From: Microcaldota archaeon
GTDB lineage: Archaea > Micrarchaeota > Micrarchaeia > Micrarchaeales > Micrarchaeaceae
NCBI GenBank assembly: GCA_021827955.1
Contig: JAKATY010000044.1
Coordinates: 1 to 12,768, forward strand
Length of the DNA: 12,768 nucleotides
Direction: 5' to 3'
Shown here: positions 6,178-12,768 of the stretch, in pieces
Layout of the letters: each line of letters starts with the position of its first letter
Position numbering within the stretch: position 1 is the stretch's first letter
Position numbers and translations under genes: made by a program
Notes under the pieces: generated by a model
The model's input: only the letters and a program-made list of their open reading frames with translations
Databases searched by the model: none
What the model was told of the DNA's origin: nothing

Positions 6178-6684
6178 TTACCATGGCACCTTTTTGAGAT
6201 GCAGCATGTGTGCTCCCCTGTTTGTGAGCACGTGGAGTGCTCCAGTCAGAATTATAAGGAACAGTATGCCGTAAAAATCCGGGTAATGCCCCAAAGGCGC
6301 AGCAAATAGCATCGCAAATATGAAGAATCCGTACTGGTCCATTATAGGAAACGGAGCGCCGGGTCTCATGCTCATCCTTCTTTTCACGAAGCTGCCAAGA
6401 AGGTCCCCAAACACCGTGCCTATCGCAAGCAACACTGAAATAAGCAGCATGTATTTGAAAAACGGGAACTCGAGAGCGCCAATTGCTATCCCGGAAAGCA
6501 GCGCCGCTATTGTGCCTTTTATGGTTTTATTATCTCCGAATATCCTTATGCCTTTTATCTTCTTGCTCAGATCCAACGGCTTTCCGCCTCCGAAGATTAC
6601 TGGAGAGCCGTTTGCAACGTAAGCAGGCAGTATGTACAGTATCGGATAAGCGATTATGCTATATAAATAATAGGCAAAAGGCAT
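6178..6684 (-). CDS. carS: CDP-archaeol synthase
   Basis: CarS is an integral membrane cytidylyltransferase that joins CTP to digeranylgeranylglyceryl phosphate, activating archaeal ether lipids for head-group attachment. The 168-residue protein keeps the family hallmarks: PAYVANGSPV at 20-29, GGGKPLD at 32-38, IFGDNKTIKGT at 48-58, GDLLGSFVKRR at 93-103 and APFPIMDQ at 110-117, in a background of about five hydrophobic helices. ATG at 6684 is preferred. A GTG at 6693, two codons further upstream, directly abuts the AlaRS stop and is also possible. Either way it is translationally close to alaS and probably cotranscribed with it. This gene by itself marks the window as archaeal. Identification is very secure. 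Confidence 0.95.
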   Translation of the reverse strand: MPFAYYLYSIIAYPILYILPAYVANGSPVIFGGGKPLDLSKKIKGIRIFGDNKTIKGTIAALLSGIAIGALEFPFFKYMLLISVLLAIGTVFGDLLGSFVKRRMSMRPGAPFPIMDQYGFFIFAMLFAAPLGHYPDFYGILFLIILTGALHVLTNRGAHMLHLKKVPW

Positions 6685-6693
6685 GGTATGCAC

Positions 6694-9378
6694 TTATCCT
6701 GCTTCTATGCGCCCCTCGGCTATCCTTTCAGAGCCTCCTCCCTTCAGTGCAGCGCTCCTGCCCGCTATCTTATTAGCATTTGCTTTAAGCAGCTCGGCGG
6801 CATTCTTTCCAGAGGCAGGCCCTGCTATTGCAACAGCATCTAGCGATCCGTTGTACAATATTATAGCAGCTTTGCTGTTATACTTCACAACCTCTGTTGC
6901 TATGCGCCGCAGCATTTTTCTGTCATAGTCTAGCTTGGCAATGATGGTGTTGTTTTCACGCTTTCCTTCAATCATCCTTTCTGCAAGCACCTTTGCCATT
7001 TCGTCTTCAAGCTTTTCATATTTGTCCTTTACCTCGCGCAGCTCCTTAATCCTGTCCTCTACGCCTTTCCCTGCGCTTCCCGGTTCTACTCCAGCAATAT
7101 CTGCAATCCTTCTTATCTGCGATTCAATACCTTTGATGTAGTCTACGGCTGCTTTGCCTGCAACAAATTCTATCCTGTCTATGCCATCGTGGATCCTGTA
7201 AGATGAGATTATCTTTATGAGGCCTATGTCTGATTCCCTGCCGGCGAGATGCAGTCCTCCGCACGCTTCAGCATCGATGAGATTGCCTTTCATGTCATTT
7301 ATTTTTACTATCCTGAGCATGCTCGCTGGAACTCCGTGGCCTTGGTATATCGAGAAGCCGAACTTTGTCTCAGCGCTTTTTCTATCCATCTCATCCATGC
7401 TTACCTTTATCCCTCTTACAATAAAATCGTTAGCCGTGTCTTCTATATCCCTTAGCTGCTTCTCTGTAAGCCTCTCATAATGCGCTATGTCTATATGTGC
7501 CTTGTCCTCGCTCTTTTTCGCACCTTCTTGCCACGCGTGTTGCCCTAACACTTTTCTCGCAGCCGCGCTGATAAGATGCGTGGCTGTGTGATGTGCCATA
7601 AGCCTGAGCCTTCGTTCCATATTTACCTTGCATCTTACTTTCTCTCCATCCTTGAATTCGTGCTTCTTTTCAAGGAAATGAACTATGACACCGTTGGCGC
7701 TTTTTACCTCTACCACACGCTCTTCTCCTATGGTTCCATGATCTGCTTCCTGTCCGCCACCTTCGGGATAAAATGGGCTTTGGTCGAGCACGACCATATT
7801 GCCCTTGCTCTTAAGCACAGTGGAAATAGAATCTTCCGCAAAATCGTAGTAAAGCTTTTTCGTGGGCTTTAGTCCATGCAAATCTATTCCAATCTCTTCA
7901 TCTTTCTTCTTTCTTCCTCCTACAAAATCGCCAACCATTATGTCAGAATAAGCATCTTCAGGTATCTTGATCTCTACGCCTTTCTCCTTCGCAACAGAGC
8001 TTATGAAGTCCGGTGTTATGCCGTTGCTCTGGTAGAGTATTTTAAGCTTGTCGGATGTTGGCTGCTCGTTCTTTGCTATCATGTCCGAAACAATCCTTCT
8101 CGCGGAAGCCTTTGTCTCTCCATACCTCCTCTTTTCTATCTCTATTATATCTCCAATCTCTTCAAGCCCTTCTCCTATATTCCTGTATATGGGCTTCAGC
8201 CCCTCAACTTCTATCTCTATTATCTTCATCAGGTCTATGTTCAAGTTGTATCTATCCATGAAGTCGAATATTCTTCTAAGCAATATGCGAAGATTATAAC
8301 CTCCTCCAACATTGCTCGGCAATGCGCCTCCGCTAACTCCGAAAAGCAGGCTGCGCATATGGTCCGGCACCGCATAGATTGCCTGCATTGGTTTTATTAC
8401 CCCGATATAATCCTTTTCTGGTATACCTAGCTTCTTTGCAAGTTTTTCCTCTTCATCACTCCTGTGCTCTTCAGCAACGTCTATCGCGCTTGCCGCTCCC
8501 GCTATCTTAGAATAAAGATTGCGATCCGGCTTGAAGCCCGTGCTTGAGTAAATATAGCCAAGCTCTTTAGGAAAGACAGCATCGTAAGCTGTTTGCTCTC
8601 CTGTCTTGAACCAGAGCAACCGTTCGAAACCCCAGCCGACATCTACGACTTTTCCGTCAAGCTCGCTGGTTTTGCCATGTGAGTATTCGAATTGTGTGAA
8701 TACGCTGTTTACTATCTCAAGACCTCCTGAGAAACTTTCAAGGCACGGTCCAAATTCAGAAAAGTCTCCCATCGCCCATACGTCCTCTACGTAAGTTATT
8801 TCTTCCTTCTTTATGCCCAGAAGGGATGTGAGCGCCTTGAAGTTAAGATCGATTGTTCTGTCGCGCCAATATCCTTCTTTCGGATAGTTGAATGCGGTTT
8901 GGTTCGCCATCATGAAAGAGGTAAAATGCCTGCCGCTTACCCCTACATTAGGAACATCGCTGAATCTCATGCACATCTGCGGCACAAGAAGAGGGTTGGC
9001 GTTGTATTCAAAACTTATCTTGCCATTCTCCAATCTCTGAAAATCCTGTATGCCTGCTATTACGAAATACAAATCTGGCCTCCACCTGCTCACAACAGGA
9101 TAGCTCTCTATTATTTCGTGACCGTTGTCCTTGAAGAATTCAGAAAACTCCTTCCAGAATCCCGCATAGCTCTTCTTTGCAGGCTTGCCTTTTATGAATG
9201 CGTAAGGTTCATGGGAAGGATCACCGCACAGCGTCCTTTCGTGGTCGGCAGTCCAAAAATATTTGCCGCATATGCTGCATTGCTTTCTTTCAAAGCCTTC
9301 GCTTTCGAACAGCTTTGTGCTGTAATATTTTTTGTAATCTTTTGAAAAATCCTTCCTGAGGTCTTCCTTGCTCAGCAT
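6694..9378 (-). CDS. alaS: Alanyl-tRNA synthetase, archaeal type
   Basis: This 894-residue enzyme charges tRNA-Ala and clears misactivated Ser/Gly. The archaeal N-terminal extension has a zinc module: CSICG at 34-38, C51 and H56 in CGDPSH. The class II catalytic region follows (RWRPDLYFVIAGIQ; GRHFTSFMMANQTAFNYP near 149-166; FGPCLE; VGWGFERLLW near 247-256). The editing domain contains SPFYPEGGGQ at 534-543 and the zinc-binding pairs H597/H601 (HHTATH) and C706/H710 (CGGLH). A coiled-coil stretch (about 772-805) precedes the C-Ala domain, which ends in a Gly-rich segment (KGGGSERIAEGR). All editing ligands are present. The start ATG lies one base after the nuclease gene's stop, and carS follows with almost no gap. 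Confidence 0.98.
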   Translation of the reverse strand: MLSKEDLRKDFSKDYKKYYSTKLFESEGFERKQCSICGKYFWTADHERTLCGDPSHEPYAFIKGKPAKKSYAGFWKEFSEFFKDNGHEIIESYPVVSRWRPDLYFVIAGIQDFQRLENGKISFEYNANPLLVPQMCMRFSDVPNVGVSGRHFTSFMMANQTAFNYPKEGYWRDRTIDLNFKALTSLLGIKKEEITYVEDVWAMGDFSEFGPCLESFSGGLEIVNSVFTQFEYSHGKTSELDGKVVDVGWGFERLLWFKTGEQTAYDAVFPKELGYIYSSTGFKPDRNLYSKIAGAASAIDVAEEHRSDEEEKLAKKLGIPEKDYIGVIKPMQAIYAVPDHMRSLLFGVSGGALPSNVGGGYNLRILLRRIFDFMDRYNLNIDLMKIIEIEVEGLKPIYRNIGEGLEEIGDIIEIEKRRYGETKASARRIVSDMIAKNEQPTSDKLKILYQSNGITPDFISSVAKEKGVEIKIPEDAYSDIMVGDFVGGRKKKDEEIGIDLHGLKPTKKLYYDFAEDSISTVLKSKGNMVVLDQSPFYPEGGGQEADHGTIGEERVVEVKSANGVIVHFLEKKHEFKDGEKVRCKVNMERRLRLMAHHTATHLISAAARKVLGQHAWQEGAKKSEDKAHIDIAHYERLTEKQLRDIEDTANDFIVRGIKVSMDEMDRKSAETKFGFSIYQGHGVPASMLRIVKINDMKGNLIDAEACGGLHLAGRESDIGLIKIISSYRIHDGIDRIEFVAGKAAVDYIKGIESQIRRIADIAGVEPGSAGKGVEDRIKELREVKDKYEKLEDEMAKVLAERMIEGKRENNTIIAKLDYDRKMLRRIATEVVKYNSKAAIILYNGSLDAVAIAGPASGKNAAELLKANANKIAGRSAALKGGGSERIAEGRIEAG

Positions 9379-9379
9379 C

Positions 9380-10243
9380 TCAAAGCACCTTTTGCCTGTC
9401 TACGTACCAAACCTTGCATTGCTTTCCGAAGAATTGGCAGTAGTTGCACTTCCATTTCTCGCTTTCATCTACGGGTTTTGCCCCCCTTTCGCCTCTCCAG
9501 TACCCTAGCGCGTAACTCATCTTTTTGGAAAACTCCCCTTCATCATATTTTATGTCATAGGTTTTTATTACTCTCCCTGTTGGCGTGAATGTATATCGCA
9601 AGCGTGCGACATCGCTTATCCTTGGGGCTTTAATTATCTCGTTGAAGTATTCCTTAGCCACTTCGGTAATGGTCGCATGCTGCCCTTCGACTCCCGCTTC
9701 TTTCAGCTGCTTGGCAAAACCAGGAGTAACCTTCAAAGAATCTATACGGTAGCTTCTCGTGAAGTCCTCAACCGAATAAGAGTTGCTTTTTATATCTTTC
9801 AGCATCTTGACGTAGAGCTGGACCTGCACGGCATGGGAAGAAAGCTGCGCCTGCGTGGGTTCTTTATCGCTGCCTTTTGTCTTGTCCTCATAAACCAAGA
9901 TCTCTCCGTCTTCAAGCCTGATCTCGTCGAGTTTGCCTGCTATCTTGAAGCCATTGGCAGAGCCGTATATGCTTATCTCCCTCGCTATGCCCCTCTCTCC
10001 AAGCGTTGAGAACGCGAGGTATCCTGCATAAAGATTCTTGTAGAAAGAGTCTGCATAGCTCTCGGGCTTGAGCTTGAGTGGTATATTTACCATGGTCTCT
10101 ATCTCCTTGTGCGCCTCGCTGCCGCTGCGCATCTGGGGGCTCTCCTTCCTGCCGTATATATAGCCCAGCTCCATCTGCTTTTCGCACCAGAATTGCGCAG
10201 CTATATCCGTGGCGCGTATGACGCTCTTGTGCAGTTTCTCCAT
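9380..10243 (-). CDS. Cas4/RecB-like Fe-S PD-(D/E)XK nuclease
   Basis: The 287-residue protein shows the RecB-family nuclease core in order: H45 in GSEAHKEIE, D106 in IAGKLDEI, E119-x-K121 in VYEDKT, and the QxxxY motif (Q140, Y144 in QVQLY). Four cysteines are placed as in Cas4, AddB and Exo5 Fe-S nucleases: C20 in QFWCEKQMELGY near the N-terminus and C266, C269 and C276 in KCNYCQFFGKQC at the C-terminus, suggesting a [4Fe-4S] clasp. Such enzymes degrade single-stranded DNA ends. No cas genes or CRISPR repeats are in the window, so a repair or replication role is more likely than spacer acquisition. ATG at 10243 is preferred; an in-frame ATG at 10294 would add 17 polar residues and abuts the candidate C/D RNA. 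Its stop is one base from alaS. Confidence 0.88.
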   Translation of the reverse strand: MEKLHKSVIRATDIAAQFWCEKQMELGYIYGRKESPQMRSGSEAHKEIETMVNIPLKLKPESYADSFYKNLYAGYLAFSTLGERGIAREISIYGSANGFKIAGKLDEIRLEDGEILVYEDKTKGSDKEPTQAQLSSHAVQVQLYVKMLKDIKSNSYSVEDFTRSYRIDSLKVTPGFAKQLKEAGVEGQHATITEVAKEYFNEIIKAPRISDVARLRYTFTPTGRVIKTYDIKYDEGEFSKKMSYALGYWRGERGAKPVDESEKWKCNYCQFFGKQCKVWYVDRQKVL

Positions 10244-10297
10244 GGTATTTCTGCCTTTTTCTACATCCGTTCCAACACCGTGATCAAAATCCATAAA

Positions 10298-10352
10298 TCA
10301 GCCCGTCTACCATTCGTCATAGCAATTGCTCGGTGATCACCTTATTCATCAC
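10298..10352 (-). ncRNA. Candidate archaeal C/D box guide RNA
   Basis: On the minus strand the order is: C box GTGATGA (10346-10352), a 12-base guide (10334-10345), D'-like CCGA (10330-10333), a 9-base spacer, C'-like ATGACGA (10314-10320), a 12-base guide ATGGTAGACGGG (10302-10313), and D box CTGA (10298-10301). The 12-base spacings and the 55-base total match archaeal C/D sRNAs that guide 2'-O-methylation. A TATA-like TATTTATT (10375-10382) predicts a start at about 10352, right at the C box. Weak points are the degenerate D' and C' boxes and no clear terminal stem. The first guide contains AGGTGATC, complementary to the conserved 16S 3' end, so parts could be coincidental leader sequence. 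Confidence 0.45.
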
Positions 10353-10370
10353 AGCAGTTTTTGCCCAAGG

Positions 10371-10382
10371 AAATAATAAATA
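10371..10382 (-). promoter_or_regulatory. TATA-like box ahead of the nuclease-alaS-carS operon and C/D RNA candidate
   Basis: Read on the minus strand, TATTTATTATTT lies right after the DedA stop. With archaeal spacing, transcription would start near 10350-10352, giving either a separate small RNA or a leader of about 110 bases for the nuclease gene starting at 10243. It supports a transcription unit separate from dedA. Confidence 0.4.
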
Positions 10383-10384
10383 GG

Positions 10385-11026
10385 TTAGTGCGAATCTCTT
10401 CTTTTGAGGTGCCTGAGCGCAAGCGCATATACCAAATAAAGTGCCAGCACAAATATGCCTATCGCCGAAAGTATCTGCTCGGCGCTTGTGCCAGAAAGCG
10501 CATAAAAGCCAAATACCATCAGTACTATATTCCATATCACGGCTCCGGATATCGAATACGCGAAAAACGATTTCGGTTTCATCCTGGCAAATCCTGCCGG
10601 AAAGCTCATTACTGTCCTTATAACGGGTACAAGCCTCGTCAGAAATACCGCTGCCATCCCGTTCCTCTCAAACCAAGCATCGAAAGCATCGAGCTGAGAC
10701 TGCCTTATGCGAAAAAATCGCAGATGCCTGTACACCAAATCTTTTCCTATAAAATAGCCTATGTAATAGTCTATCGCTATGCCTGCGCCGCTGCCAAGTA
10801 TCGAAGCAGCTAGCGCAGGATAAAAGTTGAATATGTGCTTCGCGGCGAATAATCCTGCAAGAGGCATTATCACCTCGCTTGGTATCGGTATTGTTGCGCT
10901 TTCCAGAAGCATCAGGAAGAACACTGCAGCGTATCCATACGTGTGAAAGAAGCCCGTTATTATAGTATAAAAATTGCTGTAGTAATAAGATAGGCTCAAG
11001 TTTAGTAGCAGCACGTTAGCCAGCAT
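10385..11026 (-). CDS. DedA-family membrane protein
   Basis: This 213-residue integral membrane protein has the DedA (SNARE-associated/VTT) signatures: LESATIPIPSEVIMPLAG at 41-58, the glycine-rich GSGAGIAIDYYIGYFIG at 78-94, and FLTRLVPVIRTVMSFPAG at 128-145, with the paired arginines R131 and R137 that are essential in bacterial homologues. The family includes lipid scramblases and flippases linked to membrane potential and recycling of lipid carriers. Which lipid is moved here is unknown. GAGGTT (11032-11037) lies six bases before the ATG, a clear Shine-Dalgarno site. The gene is upstream of the nuclease-alaS-carS group, but a gap of about 140 bases with its own TATA-like box suggests separate transcription. 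Being near carS is suggestive of membrane biogenesis but not proof. Confidence 0.92.
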   Translation of the reverse strand: MLANVLLLNLSLSYYYSNFYTIITGFFHTYGYAAVFFLMLLESATIPIPSEVIMPLAGLFAAKHIFNFYPALAASILGSGAGIAIDYYIGYFIGKDLVYRHLRFFRIRQSQLDAFDAWFERNGMAAVFLTRLVPVIRTVMSFPAGFARMKPKSFFAYSISGAVIWNIVLMVFGFYALSGTSAEQILSAIGIFVLALYLVYALALRHLKRRDSH

Positions 11027-11044
11027 ATATTAACCTCATACTAC

Positions 11045-11059
11045 GGCGTGAAAGACGCC
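11045..11059. repeat. Short perfect inverted repeat upstream of dedA
   Basis: GGCGT (11045-11049) and ACGCC (11055-11059) are perfect inverted copies separated by five bases, just upstream of the dedA ribosome site. It could be an operator half-site pair or a small leader hairpin. At five base pairs it could also occur by chance. The rest of 11027-11123 shows no gene. Confidence 0.25.
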
Positions 11060-11123
11060 AGCAAAGTAAGAAAAAGTGCGCGGCTAAAAGCTAAATACCT
11101 TTGGTATTGCGGCAATTGCTTTT

Positions 11124-11594
11124 TCATTCCTGCTTCTCCGCACCCTCTTCGCGCGTATATCCTGTGCTTATCATCTCATTAAGTACGTCTATAAGGTAGC
11201 TTGCGTTTTTTGTTATGTCGCTTTCGGTTATTATACCTATGAGCTTCTTGTTCCCATCAACTACGCAGAGCCTCTTTATCTTGTTGTCAGCCATGTATCT
11301 TGCCGCCTCTTCAAGCTTCTTCTCTTTTGTTATAGTAAGCAGGGGCTTGCTCATCACATGCCTGGCCTTTGCAAAAAACAGCGTGCGCTTCGTGCCGGCA
11401 AGCAATCTCCTTACTATATCCCTTTCAGTTATCATGCCTATCGGAGCGTTTGATTTGTCTACTACTACGATGCCTCCTACCTCATGTGCTTTCATTTTTG
11501 CAGCTATGCTCTTCACGCTCTCATCTTCGCGTGCCGTTACTACCGGAGAGCTCATTATGTCGCTAACAAGCAACGATCTGGTATCCGCGTACAT
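11124..11594 (-). CDS. Two-CBS-domain protein
   Basis: The 156-residue soluble protein consists almost entirely of a CBS pair (Bateman module). CBS1 spans about 10-66 (VSDIMSSPVVTAREDESV to GMITERDIVRRLL) and CBS2 about 77-132 (ARHVMSKPLLTITKEKKLEE to GIITESDITKN). The paired G-[MI]-I-T-E-x-D-I motifs are classic nucleotide-contact segments. Such proteins bind AMP, ATP, SAM or related ligands and regulate partners; no effector domain is attached, so the partner is unknown. ATG at 11594 is preferred. A GTG at 11603 is the alternative and coincides with the transcript start predicted from the upstream TATA box, so a leaderless message is possible. The C-terminal tail is short and charged. Confidence 0.92.
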   Translation of the reverse strand: MYADTRSLLVSDIMSSPVVTAREDESVKSIAAKMKAHEVGGIVVVDKSNAPIGMITERDIVRRLLAGTKRTLFFAKARHVMSKPLLTITKEKKLEEAARYMADNKIKRLCVVDGNKKLIGIITESDITKNASYLIDVLNEMISTGYTREEGAEKQE

Positions 11595-11625
11595 TCCATC
11601 CACAATATTATGTTCGCGAAATACC

Positions 11626-11633
11626 TTTTTAAA
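11626..11633 (-). promoter_or_regulatory. TATA box of the CBS-domain gene
   Basis: TTTAAAAA on the minus strand is centred about 36 bases from the ATG at 11594 and 27 bases from the alternative GTG at 11603. This predicts a very short or absent leader. The remaining gap to 11705 holds A/T-rich sequence and a short CCAA-TTTT-TTGG inverted repeat (11671-11682), with no gene. Confidence 0.45.
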
Positions 11634-11705
11634 GATTAGTAAAAATTGTGTTTATCCGTATTGCATCGGACCAATTTTTTGGGATATTTAAATCTCTTGC
11701 CATTT

Positions 11706-12674
11706 TTATATCTCGCTTTCCTTCTGGTTCTCATACTTTGTCGCCTTTGCCCACAGCTCCTCGAACCTTCTGTATACATCACCTCTGCTTACTTCTACGA
11801 TGTGCTCGCTCTTCCTGTTTATTATATTGAGCGGAGGTATCTTGTATGCTGTATTATCGTCAATCATTAATCTCTCGTGCTGCGCCGTCGCATCCTCCGC
11901 TCTAAGTATCCTGATCTCCAAGCCTAAATTTTTTGAAGCTAGCTCAGATTTGAAATCCAGATACGTGCGCCAGAAATCCTTGCCGAATCTCTCGCCATTG
12001 GCTAGTATCCTGAAACCTTTGTACCTGCTTTCGTTGCCTTTGGTTATGCGCGACAGGTTCTCTACCGCTTGTGCATCAAAATGCTGGTCGAGTATGCATA
12101 TCTCGCCGCTCAGCTTTTTCATGAGCCTGTTCGAGAGTACCATTATGTTCGTATAGGGGGTTTCCGGATTTATCTCTATGGGCTGCATCTTTCTTGCGGC
12201 CCGCGTTTTTGTTCCCCACATATAGGGGTAGAGCGCCGCAAAAAGTGCCGTGGCGGCACTGAAATAGTACGTGTAATACTCTGAAATGAAGCCGCCAAAA
12301 GAAAAATTGAATTCCAGTATTAATGTGATAAGCAGGAAAGAGAGTGCAGATACAGCGACTATGGCCCGCTCTATTTTGGGAAACTGCCTTTTTATTACCC
12401 ACGCGATGCCTATCGCAAGCAGTATTATTGCGAACACGATCAGCATGTATGCTATGTATACCCCAAGCCGAAGTGCACTTCCCGCAGCGATGAGTGTGAA
12501 TAGAGAAGAAGATGTCGCATTTATATTGTAGGTCCTTATCACAGTAATTGCACCGCTGTACTCGCCCAAATAATATGAAATCTGCTCTACGTAGTAGATG
12601 GCGCTGAGCACAGCTAGAAAGCCGGCAAGTATCGCCACATATGCGTTAAGCCTCTTTTTCTCTTCAATCTCCAT
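11706..12674 (-). CDS. Membrane-anchored protein with PLD-like (single HKD) C-terminal domain
   Basis: The 322-residue protein starts with four predicted membrane helices (about 10-30, 70-95, 103-124, 135-153) and continues as a soluble domain from about 165. That part has the phospholipase D-like pattern: a strand and turn ICILDQHFDAQAVENLSRI (192-210), then FRILANGERFG, and finally LEIRILRAEDATAQHERLMIDD (252-273). H266, R268 and D273 form an HxRx4D variant of the HKD motif, with Arg replacing the usual Lys. One HKD motif per chain implies an active dimer if it is a nuclease or phospholipase. Similar single-motif domains occur in uncharacterised and defence-associated proteins. The ATG at 12674 is preceded by AGG at a workable distance. 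The membrane part is secure; the PLD assignment is moderate. Confidence 0.7.
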   Translation of the reverse strand: MEIEEKKRLNAYVAILAGFLAVLSAIYYVEQISYYLGEYSGAITVIRTYNINATSSSLFTLIAAGSALRLGVYIAYMLIVFAIILLAIGIAWVIKRQFPKIERAIVAVSALSFLLITLILEFNFSFGGFISEYYTYYFSAATALFAALYPYMWGTKTRAARKMQPIEINPETPYTNIMVLSNRLMKKLSGEICILDQHFDAQAVENLSRITKGNESRYKGFRILANGERFGKDFWRTYLDFKSELASKNLGLEIRILRAEDATAQHERLMIDDNTAYKIPPLNIINRKSEHIVEVSRGDVYRRFEELWAKATKYENQKESEI

Positions 12675-12768
12675 ATCATTGCCTTCTCAGAAGCGCTTGC
12701 AAAGTAAACCCTGTATTAACATTCAAATATGTCAAATTAGGAATTTAATAATCTTTATGTGCAAAACT

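Noticed and set aside
7876..8430. Plus-strand open frame of 184 codons
   Set aside because: It lies entirely antisense to the conserved middle of alaS, and its Tyr/Leu/Ser-rich translation shows no motif.
10317..10535. Minus-strand frame of 72 codons ending in MNKVITEQLL
   Set aside because: Most of it overlaps dedA in another frame; the ten-codon tail in the gap is too short to support as a gene and overlaps the C/D RNA candidate.
1..12768. CRISPR array, insertion sequence, integrase or attachment site
   Set aside because: No regularly spaced repeats, transposase or integrase motifs, or flanking direct repeats were seen on either strand, despite the Cas4-like gene.

Overview
The window reads as a compact archaeal chromosome segment. 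The strongest markers are an archaeal-type alanyl-tRNA synthetase with an N-terminal zinc module, CDP-archaeol synthase (CarS, needed only for ether-lipid membranes), a stand-alone LigD-type 3'-phosphoesterase, A/T-rich TATA-like boxes 26-40 nt ahead of starts, and GGTG/GAGGT Shine-Dalgarno motifs. Short genes, small gaps and an insert-bearing nucleoside diphosphate kinase suggest a small-genome archaeon, possibly an ARMAN/Micrarchaeota-like lineage. That placement is inference and was not tested. I see no mobile element, CRISPR array, rRNA or tRNA. No gene-free stretch exceeds 300 bases; the longest is about 173 bases.

Layout. 1-143: upstream flank with no gene. 144-587 (+): 3'-phosphoesterase for DNA end cleaning. 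701-1093 (+): small membrane protein, followed by a U-rich terminator. 1161-1976 (-): zinc-ribbon helical-repeat protein, divergent from a MIP18/DUF59 Fe-S assembly protein (2069-2362, +). 2420-2983 (-): nucleoside diphosphate kinase with two insertions, divergent from an importer. The importer has a double permease (3157-4773) and an ATPase (4835-5590). It is followed convergently by a separate gene (5608-6084, -) for the AAA-associated domain that is often fused to such ATPases. No substrate-binding protein is present.

6178-11026 is a minus-strand run, in transcription order: DedA membrane protein, Cas4/RecB-like Fe-S nuclease, AlaRS, CarS. The last three are almost gapless and probably form one operon. 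The DedA-nuclease gap (10298-10352, -) has the box order and spacing of an archaeal C/D box guide RNA. Further right, also on the minus strand, are a two-CBS-domain protein (11124-11594) and a membrane-anchored protein with a PLD-like C-terminal domain (11706-12674).

Most genes are housekeeping: tRNA charging, lipid head-group activation, nucleotide balance, Fe-S assembly and DNA repair. The less ordinary parts are the split ABC system, the candidate C/D sRNA, the Cas4-like nuclease without CRISPR, and the membrane PLD-like protein.
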